Assembly (NCBI GenBank): GCA_951812925.1
Contig: OX638372.1
Location: 90,975,058 to 91,039,057, forward strand
Direction: 5' to 3'
Source of the DNA: Calliopum simillimum
Taxonomy: Eukaryota; Arthropoda; Insecta; Diptera; Lauxaniidae
Length of the DNA: 64,000 bases
Positions within the stretch are counted from its first letter, which is position 1, and each line of letters begins with the position of its first letter. The position numbers and the translations under genes are program-made. The notes under the pieces are model-generated. The model was given only the letters and a program-made list of their open reading frames with translations. It was not told where the DNA came from and made no database searches. Positions 34,336 to 44,001 of the stretch are shown in pieces.

Positions 34336-35671
34336 CGATAATGGGTATATCATTGTTCAACAAGGCTCCATAGACTTGCCCACAGACTACGACGAATTAA
34401 TTATTGGAATCAATAGGACAGAAATAGATTTGGCATACATACAGTTAGATAAACAGTATCGTGAAAATACTTATCTACAAACAGGACTTATTAAAAAATA
34501 TTTGAAATTAGCAAATGATGAAAGGAAGCTATTCCATATTAGACACAAAAGAGGACTTATCAATGCCATTGGTAGTGGTATAAAATTTCTTTTTGGGACA
34601 CTTGATTCGGAAGACCGAGCTGAAATTTTTCAAAAACTATCCACTCTAGAAGCGGGATCCTTATCACAGACAGACATTGATAACATACTGGACCATGTTA
34701 ATGAAGAAAACAGATTGATTCGCGAGCTAAGGAATATAACTAATGTATTAGATCATCAACTTACGAAGAAAATTGCATTTGACACTTTCCTTAATAATGT
34801 TAAGTATTTTTATGAACACCTCAAAGAAATTCAATTGGGCTTAGCACTAAGCAGACAGGGCATTCTCAATCCAAAACTACTAAACACAGAAATTATAACA
34901 AACATTGATCCGCAACGATTTAAATTCATAAAAACGTCACTTTGGCAACTTGACGATTTATTATGTTTTGTTCTCTCAATCCCTAGCAAAGTTGAAAAAC
35001 TACCTTTGTTAAAAATAATCCCAATACCGGCAACTTCAGACAACTCAGAATTAATTATCGATAGTAATCTACAAATGACACAAGTAAATAATACAATATT
35101 TGAAATAAAAGGAACTAAACTAAAAGATTGCAAAAACAATTGTATTAAAAATTTATTAAATCAAAATCAAGTTCCTGTAGACTGTAAGTTTATTTATAAT
35201 CAAAAATCCGAAATAGATTTTGTCGAACCAAACATAATTGTAACAAAAAATCTTAAAGAAACAAGAATAAATCAAACATGTAACAACCTCTCAGTAATAA
35301 TTAAAAGGAATAATGTAATTCACTTTTCAAATTGTGAAATAAATATATTAGATTCAAAATTCAAGTCATTCAATCAGCATAATTCTGTACTAAGTATGCC
35401 TTATGTTAATAAAATTGAAAACAAAATAAACATATCCAATGTTACCTTAAAAGATCTCCAAATTAAAATCCATACAATGAAAAAACAGAGTAACTCCATA
35501 AATCTTTCTTTATTGAGCATTTCTATTTTGATAATTTTGATATTTACTATATTTAAGCTAAGAAATATAAAATGTAAAAATATTCGCGAGGACGCGAAAA
35601 TTCCTAAAGAGGGGAGGAGTGGCATATGTGTGGATAATGTATCTAATGACATAAACACATTCCCACTATAA
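34245..35671 (+). CDS. env: Envelope fusion protein of the young Gypsy element
   Basis: Open from before 34160 to 35671. A splice acceptor (ACTAATTCTTCTAG, ending 34244) suggests env is read from a spliced message that takes its ATG from a leader exon, as in gypsy-type elements; no ATG lies near the start. Features: hydrophobic signal segment (LRTLILLTLLTTIASQ), furin-type site RHKR followed by the hydrophobic GLINAIGSGIKFLFG, heptad-rich ectodomain, Cys pairs near residues 325-380, a C-terminal transmembrane helix (about 35500-35565) and a short basic tail that extends 54 bp into the 3' LTR. Related to baculovirus F-like envelopes of insect errantiviruses. The frame is unbroken; function is inferred from family. 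Confidence 0.8.
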
Positions 35672-35903
35672 ATGCTGACACAAGCGTCTGCAATATTAAA
35701 GCTCTTCGTAGAAATGCATTATACTCGTAGCATCAGCTATGGGAAACAATGAATGCATTTGCTACAAGCAGCGCTGCAAACGTTTGTGCTAGCATAAATA
35801 AACTCTTTTGTTATTTTTAAAATTAAGAAGAATCAGAATAAACTCAACTTTGAAACCGAAACAACGTGTTGATTATTTGTACTGATTATATTCCTATATT
35901 ACT
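35618..35903 (+). repeat. 3' LTR of the young Gypsy element
   Basis: 286 bp, identical by eye to 29925-30210. Preceded by the purine tract AAAGAGGGGAGG (35606-35617). Confidence 0.92.
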
Positions 35904-35907
35904 TGCA

Positions 35908-36143
35908 ACTATATTTCATTGTTCCCACGTATAAACCCGACTCCATACTAAAGTTTATGCGCCTTCAGCAATTTATTTTTCCCCTTATTTATTTTCCCAC
36001 ACAATTCTTTCTTTGCCTTTTTTCTTTTCTTATTATTCATATTAAACATTTTCGCTTAGCTAGGAGAATTTCCGTATAAAATTAGCCCACACAATCATTA
36101 TTCCATCAATCAGTTAAATCCGTCAGTTAATCAAGTTCAAATA
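35908..36143 (+). other. Interior 2 continued: leader right of the Gypsy insertion
   Basis: Continues interior 2 immediately after the TSD and matches 25112-25358 closely (ACTATATTTCATTGTTCCCA). Leads to the ATG at 36144. Confidence 0.85.
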
Positions 36144-36467
36144 ATGGATCTATCTCTAGACTGCTTCGGTTGCCAGTATGAGCAGGAGCTCCCTGGTATT
36201 CAGACAAGTGTGGTTGATTTCCTTGACGAGTGCGTCGAGGGAATCAACCAGACAAACTGGGACCCGCCGGGCTCGTTCTCAGAATTACAAGGATTTTTAC
36301 AATATTGCCGGGACGAATCTGTTAGCTCGGCACTGTTGGGAGGAGTAGCCGCCGGGTTCATCCAGCTCCGGCGAACCACGGACATTATGTTTTCTGTGCC
36401 CCCGTTCATACGGGGGTACATTGCAGCCTCCAGGAAGCACAGATGCCCCCGGAAAATAAAATACTAA
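36144..36467 (+). CDS. Small Cys-containing 5' ORF of the TGTTGTGAG LTR family, probably gag N-terminus
   Basis: 107 aa. The N-terminus MDLSLDCFGCQYEQELPGIQ is followed by [20 protein letters not shown] and, near residue 70, LLGGVAAGFIQLRR. The same pattern is conserved at 43346 in element E with many substitutions, including the two N-terminal Cys positions and the NWDPP block. Its place, first ATG after the leader, suggests gag. After the LRR block the copies no longer agree, so the last 30 residues probably come from deletion-joined sequence. I do not know a characterised homologue. Confidence 0.55.
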   Translation: MDLSLDCFGCQYEQELPGIQTSVVDFLDECVEGINQTNWDPPGSFSELQGFLQYCRDESVSSALLGGVAAGFIQLRRTTDIMFSVPPFIRGYIAASRKHRCPRKIKY

Positions 36468-37392
36468 AAATTATTTTTGTTTTTCCTTTCAATAAAAAGG
36501 ATTGATACCCAAAAAATTTTTTGTTGTGTTTGTTAATTATTCTTTCTTTCAGAGTTTTTTGGTTTTTTTTTTTTCAGTTTTTCATTGAAAAGTGTTTTGT
36601 GTTTGTTTTTGTTGTTTTTTCTTTTTTGTTTGGAAATATTCTTTAGTTTAGCTTATCAAAGTATATTTTGCCAATTCTTAGGTTTTTTGCTCCTCTTTTT
36701 GTTTTTCATTGTACCAAATGTTGTACCCTTTTTTTTTTTTTCAATCTACTTGTTCTTCTATTTCCTCTTTCATTCCTAATGCTTGACTCGTTATATGTGA
36801 CAACATAAAAAAAAACTTTAAACAAATTTTAAACAAATCGTCATACGTTAGTGCATTTTATGTTGAATCAGCACTTTAGGGTTTTATGTTTATCTAAGTT
36901 AAGTGTTCAAACAGATTTTTCGGTATTGAGATTTACGTTCAACCGCATCTTAGTTGGTTGCTGGTTATTGTGAGCATTATTTATAATTTCTATAACGGTA
37001 GTGAACAAATTATTTCTAGTGGAGACAACTTTGTCAAAATTGTTAAAATACATTAATTTCGTTGAATTTATTGTGAAAATAACCATTATTAATCACCCGG
37101 TAGCAATTAACAAATCGAGAGACTAAATAAACTATAAACTCCAGCAAAACCTCAACTCTAAAATGCTGCATTCAGGAGCGGGTACAACGAAACATAAGCT
37201 AAGGATAAGGATAAGTTTTGTTTTGATTGCTGCAGTGGAGTGCAGTTGATATCAAGGAGAACAAAGAAAAATTAATTTCATCCCCCACAATTGCAGAGCG
37301 CAATGCAAACTCGAAATCACGGACCCAGCAGAGGAATAAGTTTAATTAATACGTAATCCCACTAACTTTTTCTTTTCCTAAGAGGGGAGGGA
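36468..37392 (+). other. Interior 2, 3' part: T-rich, no gene
   Basis: Long T-rich tracts (36480-36790) and AT-rich sequence without motifs. It lacks the 17-bp near-palindrome and the 3' region of interior 1. Near 37360 the right arm of the stem-loop (TAACTTTTTC) and the tract AGAGGGGAGGGA are present, but the left arm is gone. Confidence 0.6.
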
Positions 37393-38218
37393 TGTTGTGA
37401 GTTTACTAAGCACTTATTTCATAATTCATTCAAAAAGGAACCACTAAATACTTTTGTCCATACACCCTAATTAAATACAGAACATTCTTGTGATTGCGCG
37501 TCGATTGATCGAGTTTCAACTAAAAGCCAAACCGTGGGATACCAAAATGAAATGTATCCAACATCGTCAAACGTGTGATTTAAATTTTAGTCAAAACAAA
37601 TTAGAACACTAAATACACAAACAACATGCTTTTGCTATGGACACCTGAACGGAATGTGTCTGGCAAAAGCATGGGAATCAGAAATCGCGTACGTGATAAG
37701 TCGTGGGATTTCAATTTTAGTTAAAGCAACTTAGAATACTAAATACACAAACAACATGCTTTTGCTATGGACACCTGAACGGAATGTGTCTGGCAAAAGC
37801 TTGGGAATCGGAAGTCGCGTACATGATCGAACCGATTGTTGTTTAGCTTTGCAAGCTCACAGCGTGAACTCTCCCCCGGAAGTTAGAACGAGCTCAGGTA
37901 TGAAACGAGGAGAAAAGCTCGGTTCATGCAATTAAAAGCTCTTTCTAACTTTCCGATGATAATTAATAAATAGCGTAAGTAAATGAAGAACGAGGGTAGT
38001 TTATTTTGTGAAGTGAAAACCAATAAAGGTTTATTAAGTTGTAAAAAATTACAGTGTGTGTTTCTTTTCATTCGAATTATTTGTGTGCAGCCGAAGTGTA
38101 GATTTTCGGTGTTATTAAGAATAGCAAAGTGGCACTCAGTAAAGTCCGTGCAGCAGCATCTAGAGGTGAAATAGCACTACGTGGTTTCAACTACCACTGA
38201 AGATATTGAACTACAACA
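37393..38218 (+). repeat. LTR C, 826 bp
   Basis: Nearly identical to LTR A, including the 130-bp internal duplication; ends ACTACAACA. Flanked on the right by TATATAGGTG. Confidence 0.9.
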
Positions 38219-38465
38219 TATATAGGTGTATGAAAGTACTCTCACATATTTATGTACATATAGGCTAAAGGGGCATGTTGTAAAAGTGCGATAAAGCTAC
38301 GGGATATGAAACAAAGTAAAACTAATATTAACTTGCATGGTTTTTTATCCCTTATTTAAGAAATCTTTTATAAAAAGCTTTAAATTTTATTTATAGCCTT
38401 TTTTTGCTAATTGGCTAAGAAGGCTATCAGCTGCAGTAGCTAAACTCTATTATTATTATTACAAT
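38219..38465. other. Right flank of the composite, nothing recognised
   Basis: AT-rich, with a short ATT run near 38448. No ORF. Confidence 0.5.
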
Positions 38466-39557
38466 AGGCGCCTAATCAACGTTGATGAGGTGCTACAATT
38501 CCTGGAGCGTAGGTTAAAATCCTTTGAAGTACAAAGGATTAAGGAATTTCAGCAACAAAAACGTGTGCCTCAGTCACAACGCTCAGCCAAAACAATTACA
38601 ATTATCCTATAAGCAAAAAGGAACCGTAAAACGTCAACGCCTGCAAAATGCTGATTTAAACCAAAGATGAGTTGAAGTATTCAATCGATGCGTCAATTGT
38701 TTGCGAGCCGGGCATCGCTCAGATGAGTGCAACTCAGGATCTTGAACTAAATGTTCCTAAAATCATAACACGTTGCTGCATAATCAATGGATCAACCAGG
38801 CCTATTGACTGACATAATGTTCAAAGTGAGCTTTTTTAATCTTGCTTCGGTTCGGAATGCACCAGTACGTAATTAAAACTGATGTAGAAAAAATGTACCG
38901 ACAAATATGGGTCAATTAAGAGGATCGAAACCTACAACTTATTATTTGGAGAAAGAATTCCACAGAGCCCATCAAAATTTATCAACTGAATACCGTTACA
39001 TATGGTATCAGGTCAGCTCCTTACCTGGCAACGCGCTGCTTAAATCGGTTAGCTGGGGACAATTTCCCTATGGATCCAAGTCTAAAAAACGATTTTTATG
39101 TGGATGATGGGCTGATTGGAGCAGAGACAATACGTGCTCAACGGAGCAGGATTGAAGCTAGAAAATGGTGCGCCAATAACCACAGACTTACGTTGAATCG
39201 CACCAGAAGATAAAGAGGTTGATCTCCACTTCAATTCTCAAAGTAACCAATATTCCAAGACTTAAGGTTTACTATGGTTACCGAAGTCTGATAAGTTCTG
39301 CTTCAAGGCCAATGTACAAGAACATAGCAAAACGAACGACGAGTTCTGATCTAGCACACATAAATGATCCACTTGGGCTTATCGGTCCAGTTCCAGTAAA
39401 AGTAAAAATGCAGTTACAAAATGTATGGCAATTAAAACTTGACTGGGATGAAGAACTACCCGCAGAAACTCAAGTGATCATATGTGACTATATGGTTACT
39501 GAACATACTGCCCGCCTTAAATTAAAAAATTCAAAGTATGTTTGTTACCCGCCGTAA
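38466..39557 (+). pseudogene. BEL/Pao remnant: gag zinc knuckle, RT and linker
   Basis: Around 38466-38570 gag reads LINVDEVLQFLERRLKSFE. At 38670-38790, with stops, comes the BEL-type Cys/His cluster (CVNCLRAGHRSDECN...HNTLLHNQ). From about 38884, in shifting frames, RT pieces are ADVEKMYRQI, YGIRSAPYLATRCLN and the catalytic FYVDDGL near 39094. ORF 39219-39557 carries the post-RT linker (DPLGLIGPVPVKVKMQLQNV, then WDEELP). Protease and most intervening sequence are deleted. It differs clearly from the BEL copy at 56752-62146, so it is a separate, older lineage. Confidence 0.75.
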
Positions 39558-41224
39558 ATTTATAGAATTTAAGAATCGCTGCAGAATGCATGTTGTTTAC
39601 ATCTATATTTGCATATGCATACACAATCTTCAAGTTTATTCTTGCAATTTAGGCTTTTGCTGAGCATGCACAAATTCCTTGAATTGAAAAATTTGAAATT
39701 TTAAATCTCATTCTTAATGAAACATTCGTATTAGTAAGATAAGTCAAATCGTTTAAAATTAAAATTGGAATTGGAAACAAGTGTGAGGATTTATCCCCCT
39801 TTTTACTGAGTGAGTATCTGAAGTTATTGTCTTAAATTAACACTAAAAAAATAAAAAATTGAAAAATTCAAAGAGGAAAAAAAAGGAAATCATAAATTGT
39901 ACTAAAAAAAATGGTAATCGCAATGTGGCGGAACTGTGAGATAACCAGTTCCAAAACAAGCTCTTAATTGTGGAGGAATTCATTTATTCATTCCAATGCA
40001 AAACCCTAGTAGAATTCCGGGATTTTCCCTAATCGGGATTAGCGACCCTCGTTATATATAATATAAAAGACGTAGGTTCGTTGGCAGCAATTTGGCTGCA
40101 ACCTACTTAAAATAATATCGGGTTCGGTACGTTTGGCGCGACATTTTTTTCCAACGGCAAAATAGTTGCTAAAATCAAATAAAATCAAAGTCAGCGATTT
40201 GATACACAAATTCAACCGTTTGGAATTTGTGTACTTAAATTTACGACCGCCACTTCAATGGTAATTCAAATCCAACTGCGACAACTTTCTGCGCAACGGC
40301 AAGACCAATTAATAAACGAGACGAAGTTCACTGGTAGTGTGTTCTAATTTTTGTGCAATGATTCGGTATACGGTGATCGCTGTGACCGATACGGCCGGTT
40401 TATATTAGATCCTCAAAGCCATATGGAATTGGTTTTGGTGGAACTTTTTGTACAATATGGTTTTCGATGTGTTGCCTTAAATTCCTTAGAATTTCGGTCC
40501 GTCGTTATTTTCCGTTAACATTTTTTGCGACGTCGGGCAGCGCGTCCAAGACTACGATGACTTGAGATGAAAATTACAAAATTCAGTCTTTATCGACAAC
40601 AGCTCGCGAGTTATGTCCATTGGCATAACCACCCTATTATACCAAATATAATTTTATGACCTATTTTAAGTATACATATTTCGAAACTCCAACATTGTCG
40701 CTGATTAATTGAATATAATAAAATAATGTAAACAATGTTGGATGCCGAAATAGTTTAAGTACGTTTTAAGACTCCAACGTTGTTGCTGACTAATGTAAAC
40801 AATGTTGTATACCAAAACCCAGCATTGTTGTTGTTGTTTATCGAAATTGCTGATCAATTGAGAAAAGTCATAAAAAAACAACAACAATGTTGGACACTCA
40901 TTTTACTTCTAGGTTTAAGAAAGACCATTGTTCATTTTTTAGAGTTTAGTTACGGAATACGTGAAGCATATAGTAGAAAAGTTGATCAAAGTGACGTTGA
41001 GGAAAACGTTGATCACCTTAAGGAAGACGATATTGCTACCAAGCCAGAACCTTGGGCTTGGTAATTTTATCGGTTTAAATAAACACACTATGTAAACATT
41101 CATACAACAGCTTTCCCATCGAAACAAAACTGAGAACAATGCATTTATGCTGGCAAGGCAAAGTTGTATGAATGTTGTCATATCCGATACTGCTAGACAT
41201 AACAAAAATTAATTTATATACATA
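39558..41224. other. Non-coding stretch, possibly BEL 3' end and unrelated AT-rich DNA
   Basis: No ORF I can defend. Around 40050-40130 a TATATAATATAAAAG promoter-like sequence occurs. The segment 40130-40620 is more GC-balanced and may be old coding DNA, but no motif is recognisable on either strand. Short inverted repeats lie at 40689-40905 and at about 41093/41163. Confidence 0.4.
40689..40905. repeat. Cluster of CCAACATTGT / ACAATGTTGG inverted repeats
   Basis: CCAACATTGT at 40689 pairs with ACAATGTTGG at 40733. A second set (CCAACGTTGTTG... with ACAATGTTG near 40800) and a third (AGCATTGTTGTTG with CAACAACAATGTTGG near 40880) follow. Several alternative hairpins could form. Confidence 0.65.
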
Positions 41225-41481
41225 TGTTGTGAGGCTGCCTAACGATCATAGAAACTTTAAAAAACGTTTACACAATAATCGGTTAAATAAAACCAAAAGA
41301 TGATAATTTTATATTGAACTAATTAAACAGTCATTTTTGCAATTTTTCAACAACAGACGAAAGCAAGTGTTAACATGGAAATTGATTACATATGTTTCGG
41401 CTACTTCCACATACATATTTATATATTTTCATATATAAACATGTATATAGCCTCATCAGATCAGTTTTAGTTAAATCTTGC

Positions 41482-41585
41482 CAGAAACCGTACTCGAACC
41501 CGTGACTCCGGTTTTCTAATGAAAGAGAACGCGGTGCTTAAGCGATTGTGCTATAGGCCACGAGTAAACTCTCTGAGCAGGATCG
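41482..41585 (-). other. tRNA-like segment in the left hairpin arm
   Basis: On the minus strand this reads TGGCCTATAGCAC...CTTAAGC...then CACGGGTTCGAGTAC, similar to RNA polymerase III A- and B-boxes (B-box consensus GGTTCGANTCC, one mismatch). It cannot be folded by eye into a full cloverleaf, so it is more likely a SINE head or tRNA relic than a working tRNA. Confidence 0.5.
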
Positions 41586-42062
41586 CCATTATGCATAACT
41601 CATAAGGCTCACTAGCGCCGTCTGTTGTGAAAAATTGCCAAATTGTTAGTTGGTAACACACTCTGGTTTTGAGACATGCTACGCTAGCTACAATTAAAAC
41701 CTACAAGGGCGGATTTGAAAAATTGCAAAAATGACTGTTTAATTAGTTCAATATAAAATTATCATACTTCAATTTAGAAAAAGCGCGTTGGTACTTTCAT
41801 TAGTACTATACAAGCAATAAAAAACAGTCAATAAACTAACTTCATAATTTATCTAGGGGAACCTGCCTATCTATCATTAAAATTCTCGTAATTTCGAGAG
41901 CCTGCATTGTATGTGGAAAACAAATCCGCCCTTGTAGGTTTTAATTGTAGCTAGCGTAGCATGTCTCAAAACCAGAGTGTGTTACCAACTAACAATTTGG
42001 CAATTTTTCACAACAGACGGCGCTAGTGAGCCTTATGAGTTATGCATAATGGCGATCCTGCT

Positions 42063-42166
42063 CAGAGAGTTTACTCGTGGCCTATAGCACAATCGCTTAA
42101 GCACCGCGTTCTCTTTCATTAGAAAACCGGAGTCACGGGTTCGAGTACGGTTTCTGGCAAGATTTA
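42063..42166 (+). other. tRNA-like segment in the right hairpin arm
   Basis: Inverted copy of 41482-41585, plus-strand orientation, with GTGGCCTATAGCAC and ACGGGTTCGAGTACGG. The two point toward each other's outer ends, so transcripts from either would include the sequence of a hairpin arm. Confidence 0.5.
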
Positions 42167-42944
42167 ACTAAAACTGATCTGATGAGGCTATATACATGTT
42201 TATATATGAAAATATATAAATATGTATGTGGAAGTAGCCGAAACATATGTAATCAATTTCCATGTTAACACTTGCTTTCGTCTGTTGTTGAAAAATTGCA
42301 AAAATGACTGTTTAATTAGTTCAATATAAAGTTATCATACTTCAATTTAGAAAAAGCGCGTTGGTACTTTCATTAGTACTATACAAGCAATAAAAAACAG
42401 TCAATAAACTAACTTCATAAAACCAAAAGATATTCTTCCGCTTAAGCAAGCTAAAAGACCAAACAGGTCAGTTAAACAAAAGATCGATTATTGCGTAAAC
42501 CGTTGTACGTGACAAACTGCAACGCGGAGTTTCTTGCAACTATGCAAGAAGCACAGCAAACTCTCTCCCAGAAGCTAGAACGAGTTTGAATGTGGTACTT
42601 GGTGAAAATCTCACGTACCAAAAGAAAAGCTCTTTCTAGTTTCTATAGGTAAATTATAAATAGTAAAATTAAGCTAAGAACTTTAGTAGTTCATTTTCTA
42701 AAGTGATACGAATAAAACGTAGTGATCAGCAAAAAGTGACATTGTGCGTTTTCACATCCGGGTCGTAGGTGTCAGTGAAACGGGCGGTTGAAATCAGCGG
42801 AAACAACGGTGAAACATTGGGTACAGCCTTTCGGCATCATCAGCGACAGCAGAGTGGCACACAGCGAAATCTGTGCAGCAACAACTAGGGGTGAAGTGGC
42901 GCTACGTGGTTTCTACTACCACTTGGGAAATAAACTACAACATT

Positions 42945-42961
42945 TGGCGCAGCCGGTATTC
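42945..42961 (+). promoter_or_regulatory. Primer-binding site of element E
   Basis: TGGCGCAGCCGGTATTC two bases after the LTR; matches the tRNA-Ser-type site of the other family members in the first 14 bases. Confidence 0.75.
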
Positions 42962-43345
42962 CGAGCCAGGAATACGCAACGTGGGACACGGTGGTAGCAG
43001 TTAAGGTGGTGAGTATTAAAGCCTTGTGGCTATCTGAATAAGCGAGTGCGCATATAATACACAAAATTACACTACACTACACTGCTAGGGATTTGAGGAG
43101 TTAGGGTTCTTGAAAAAGTGAAAAAAAAACTAAAATTCTTCATTGTGTATCTCCTAACCCCGCTTCGCGTTTCCCTTCACTTCTTACTTTTACTTTTTTT
43201 TTCTTTTTAACAATCCTAAATACTTTCGCTTAGCTAAGGGATTTTCCTCCCCGTGATTTTTTTTTTAAAATTGGCCAACAGTTCTACAATGCTGCCAATT
43301 ACAATAAGCACATCAAAAAAATACATTAAGCTATCAAAAAAAAAT

Positions 43346-43570
43346 ATGGACTTGTCCAAGAACTGCTTCAGCTGCGTCTGCCAGGAGGAGATGCCTGGGC
43401 TGCAGCAAACGGTCATCGATTTCCTCGACGAATGCGTCGAGGAGATGAGCAGGACCAACTGGGACCCGCCATCATATTTCCTGGAGTTGCTGTCATGGCA
43501 GCAGCATTTTCGAGCCGAAAACGTAAGCCCGGCAGTCCTCGGAGGAGTGGCCGCCGTTTTCATTCGTCTG
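43346..43570 (+). pseudogene. Cys-containing 5' ORF of element E, truncated
   Basis: ATG 43346 opens [20 protein letters not shown], then [20 protein letters not shown] and, near residue 68, [14 protein letters not shown]. It diverges from the homologue at 36144 by many substitutions but keeps its pattern. An in-frame ATG at 43253 exists, but similarity to the other copies starts at 43346. At about 43570 the sequence jumps into inverted pol DNA, so the ORF end at 43657 is artificial. Confidence 0.6.
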
Positions 43571-43574
43571 CGGC

Positions 43575-43857
43575 GTGAGACTTGGTCCTTTAAATTTGCT
43601 ATCCCACGTAGCGGTTGGTGGTCGGTATATATCTTGAAATGTCTCCCTAGAAGATAGGCCCTAAAATTTTTCGTGGCCCACACTATCGCAAGAAATTCTC
43701 TTTCTATGTTCGAATACCTTTTTTCTGTGTCGCTAAGCGCTCTACTGGCGAAGGCTATGGGGTTATCCTTCCCCACTTCACCCTGCGACAGGATCGCTCC
43801 CAATGCTTCATTGCTGGCGTCAGTCGTCAGCAAAAATTGTTTAGAGAAATCCGGTTA
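43575..43857 (-). pseudogene. Gypsy RNase H fragment in inverted orientation
   Basis: On the minus strand: [20 protein letters not shown], then [20 protein letters not shown] and [25 protein letters not shown], typical of Ty3/Gypsy RNase H with its DAS and TDH active-site blocks. It ends at Val-Ser-Arg. Its orientation is opposite to the gag-like ORF and env around it, so it arose by inversion within element E or by insertion of a scrap from another Gypsy. Confidence 0.8.
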
Positions 43858-44001
43858 GTTTTTTTTTCGCTACGTTGGGTAAAGCCGACATAGGGATTTA
43901 ACTCAGCATTAAATACAAATACAAATACATACGATGTAAAGGGCGGGAAATAACCTGGGATGGTTTGTTTTACAGGTATTGCTAACCGTTCGATCAGCAA
44001 G

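Larger units (their letters stand above)
29925..35903 (+). mobile_element. Young env-bearing Gypsy element, 5979 bp, TSD TGCA
   Basis: LTRs 29925-30210 and 35618-35903 are both 286 bp and read as identical by eye, with AGT...ACT ends. TGCA is duplicated at 29921-29924 and 35904-35907, and the uninterrupted target can be seen at about 25098-25130. The element has a tRNA-Ser primer site, gag, pol in the -1 frame, a spliced-type env and a purine tract. Identical LTRs mean a recent insertion. Two pol lesions (a frameshift near 32310 and a stop at 33739) suggest it needed a helper to move, or was damaged since. Confidence 0.92.
23190..38218 (+). mobile_element. Composite LTR element: LTR-interior-LTR-interior-LTR
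   Basis: Three LTRs (A 23190-24015, B 28053-28748, C 37393-38218) of one family enclose two interiors of the same element. Each interior starts with a tRNA-Ser primer site and ends with a polypurine tract. The second interior is itself split by a Gypsy element (29925-35903). The flanks TATG (23186-23189) and TATA (38219-38222) differ at one base, so the outer TSD is imperfect. This is the arrangement expected after recombination between two copies or a tandem integration. No pol or env is left in either interior. Confidence 0.85.
41302..42416. mobile_element. Hairpin element with tRNA-like arms, 15-bp TSD
   Basis: ATAAAACCAAAAGAT is duplicated at 41287-41301 and 42417-42431. Inside are two 415-bp arms in inverted orientation (41302-41716 and 41922-42336), near-identical, around a 205-bp loop. 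The loop start (41717-41845) is repeated directly at 42290-42418. Each arm carries a tRNA-like segment. No ORF. A 15-bp TSD is usual for LINE-driven retroposition and unusual for DNA foldbacks. The intact target is visible in LTR F (about 48947). Confidence 0.85.
41225..42942 (+). repeat. 5' LTR of element E, about 588 bp plus a hairpin insertion
   Basis: Begins TGTTGTGAGGCTGCC and ends ACTACAACA. Without the insertion at 41302-42416 and one target copy it matches LTR F in length (592 bp) and sequence. A short stretch present in LTR F (TTGGTCACCCTAAAA) is missing near 41255. Confidence 0.88.

Noticed and set aside
36585..36779. Phe/Leu-rich membrane protein
   Set aside because: Translation of a poly-T tract in the 3' part of interior 2; not present in interior 1.
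40130..40620. Degraded gag-like coding sequence, either strand
   Set aside because: Base composition is suggestive, but stops are dense in all frames and no motif is recognisable.
42063..42166. Functional tRNA gene
   Set aside because: B-box is good, but the A-box region and the arms do not fold into a convincing cloverleaf by eye, and it sits in a repeat arm.
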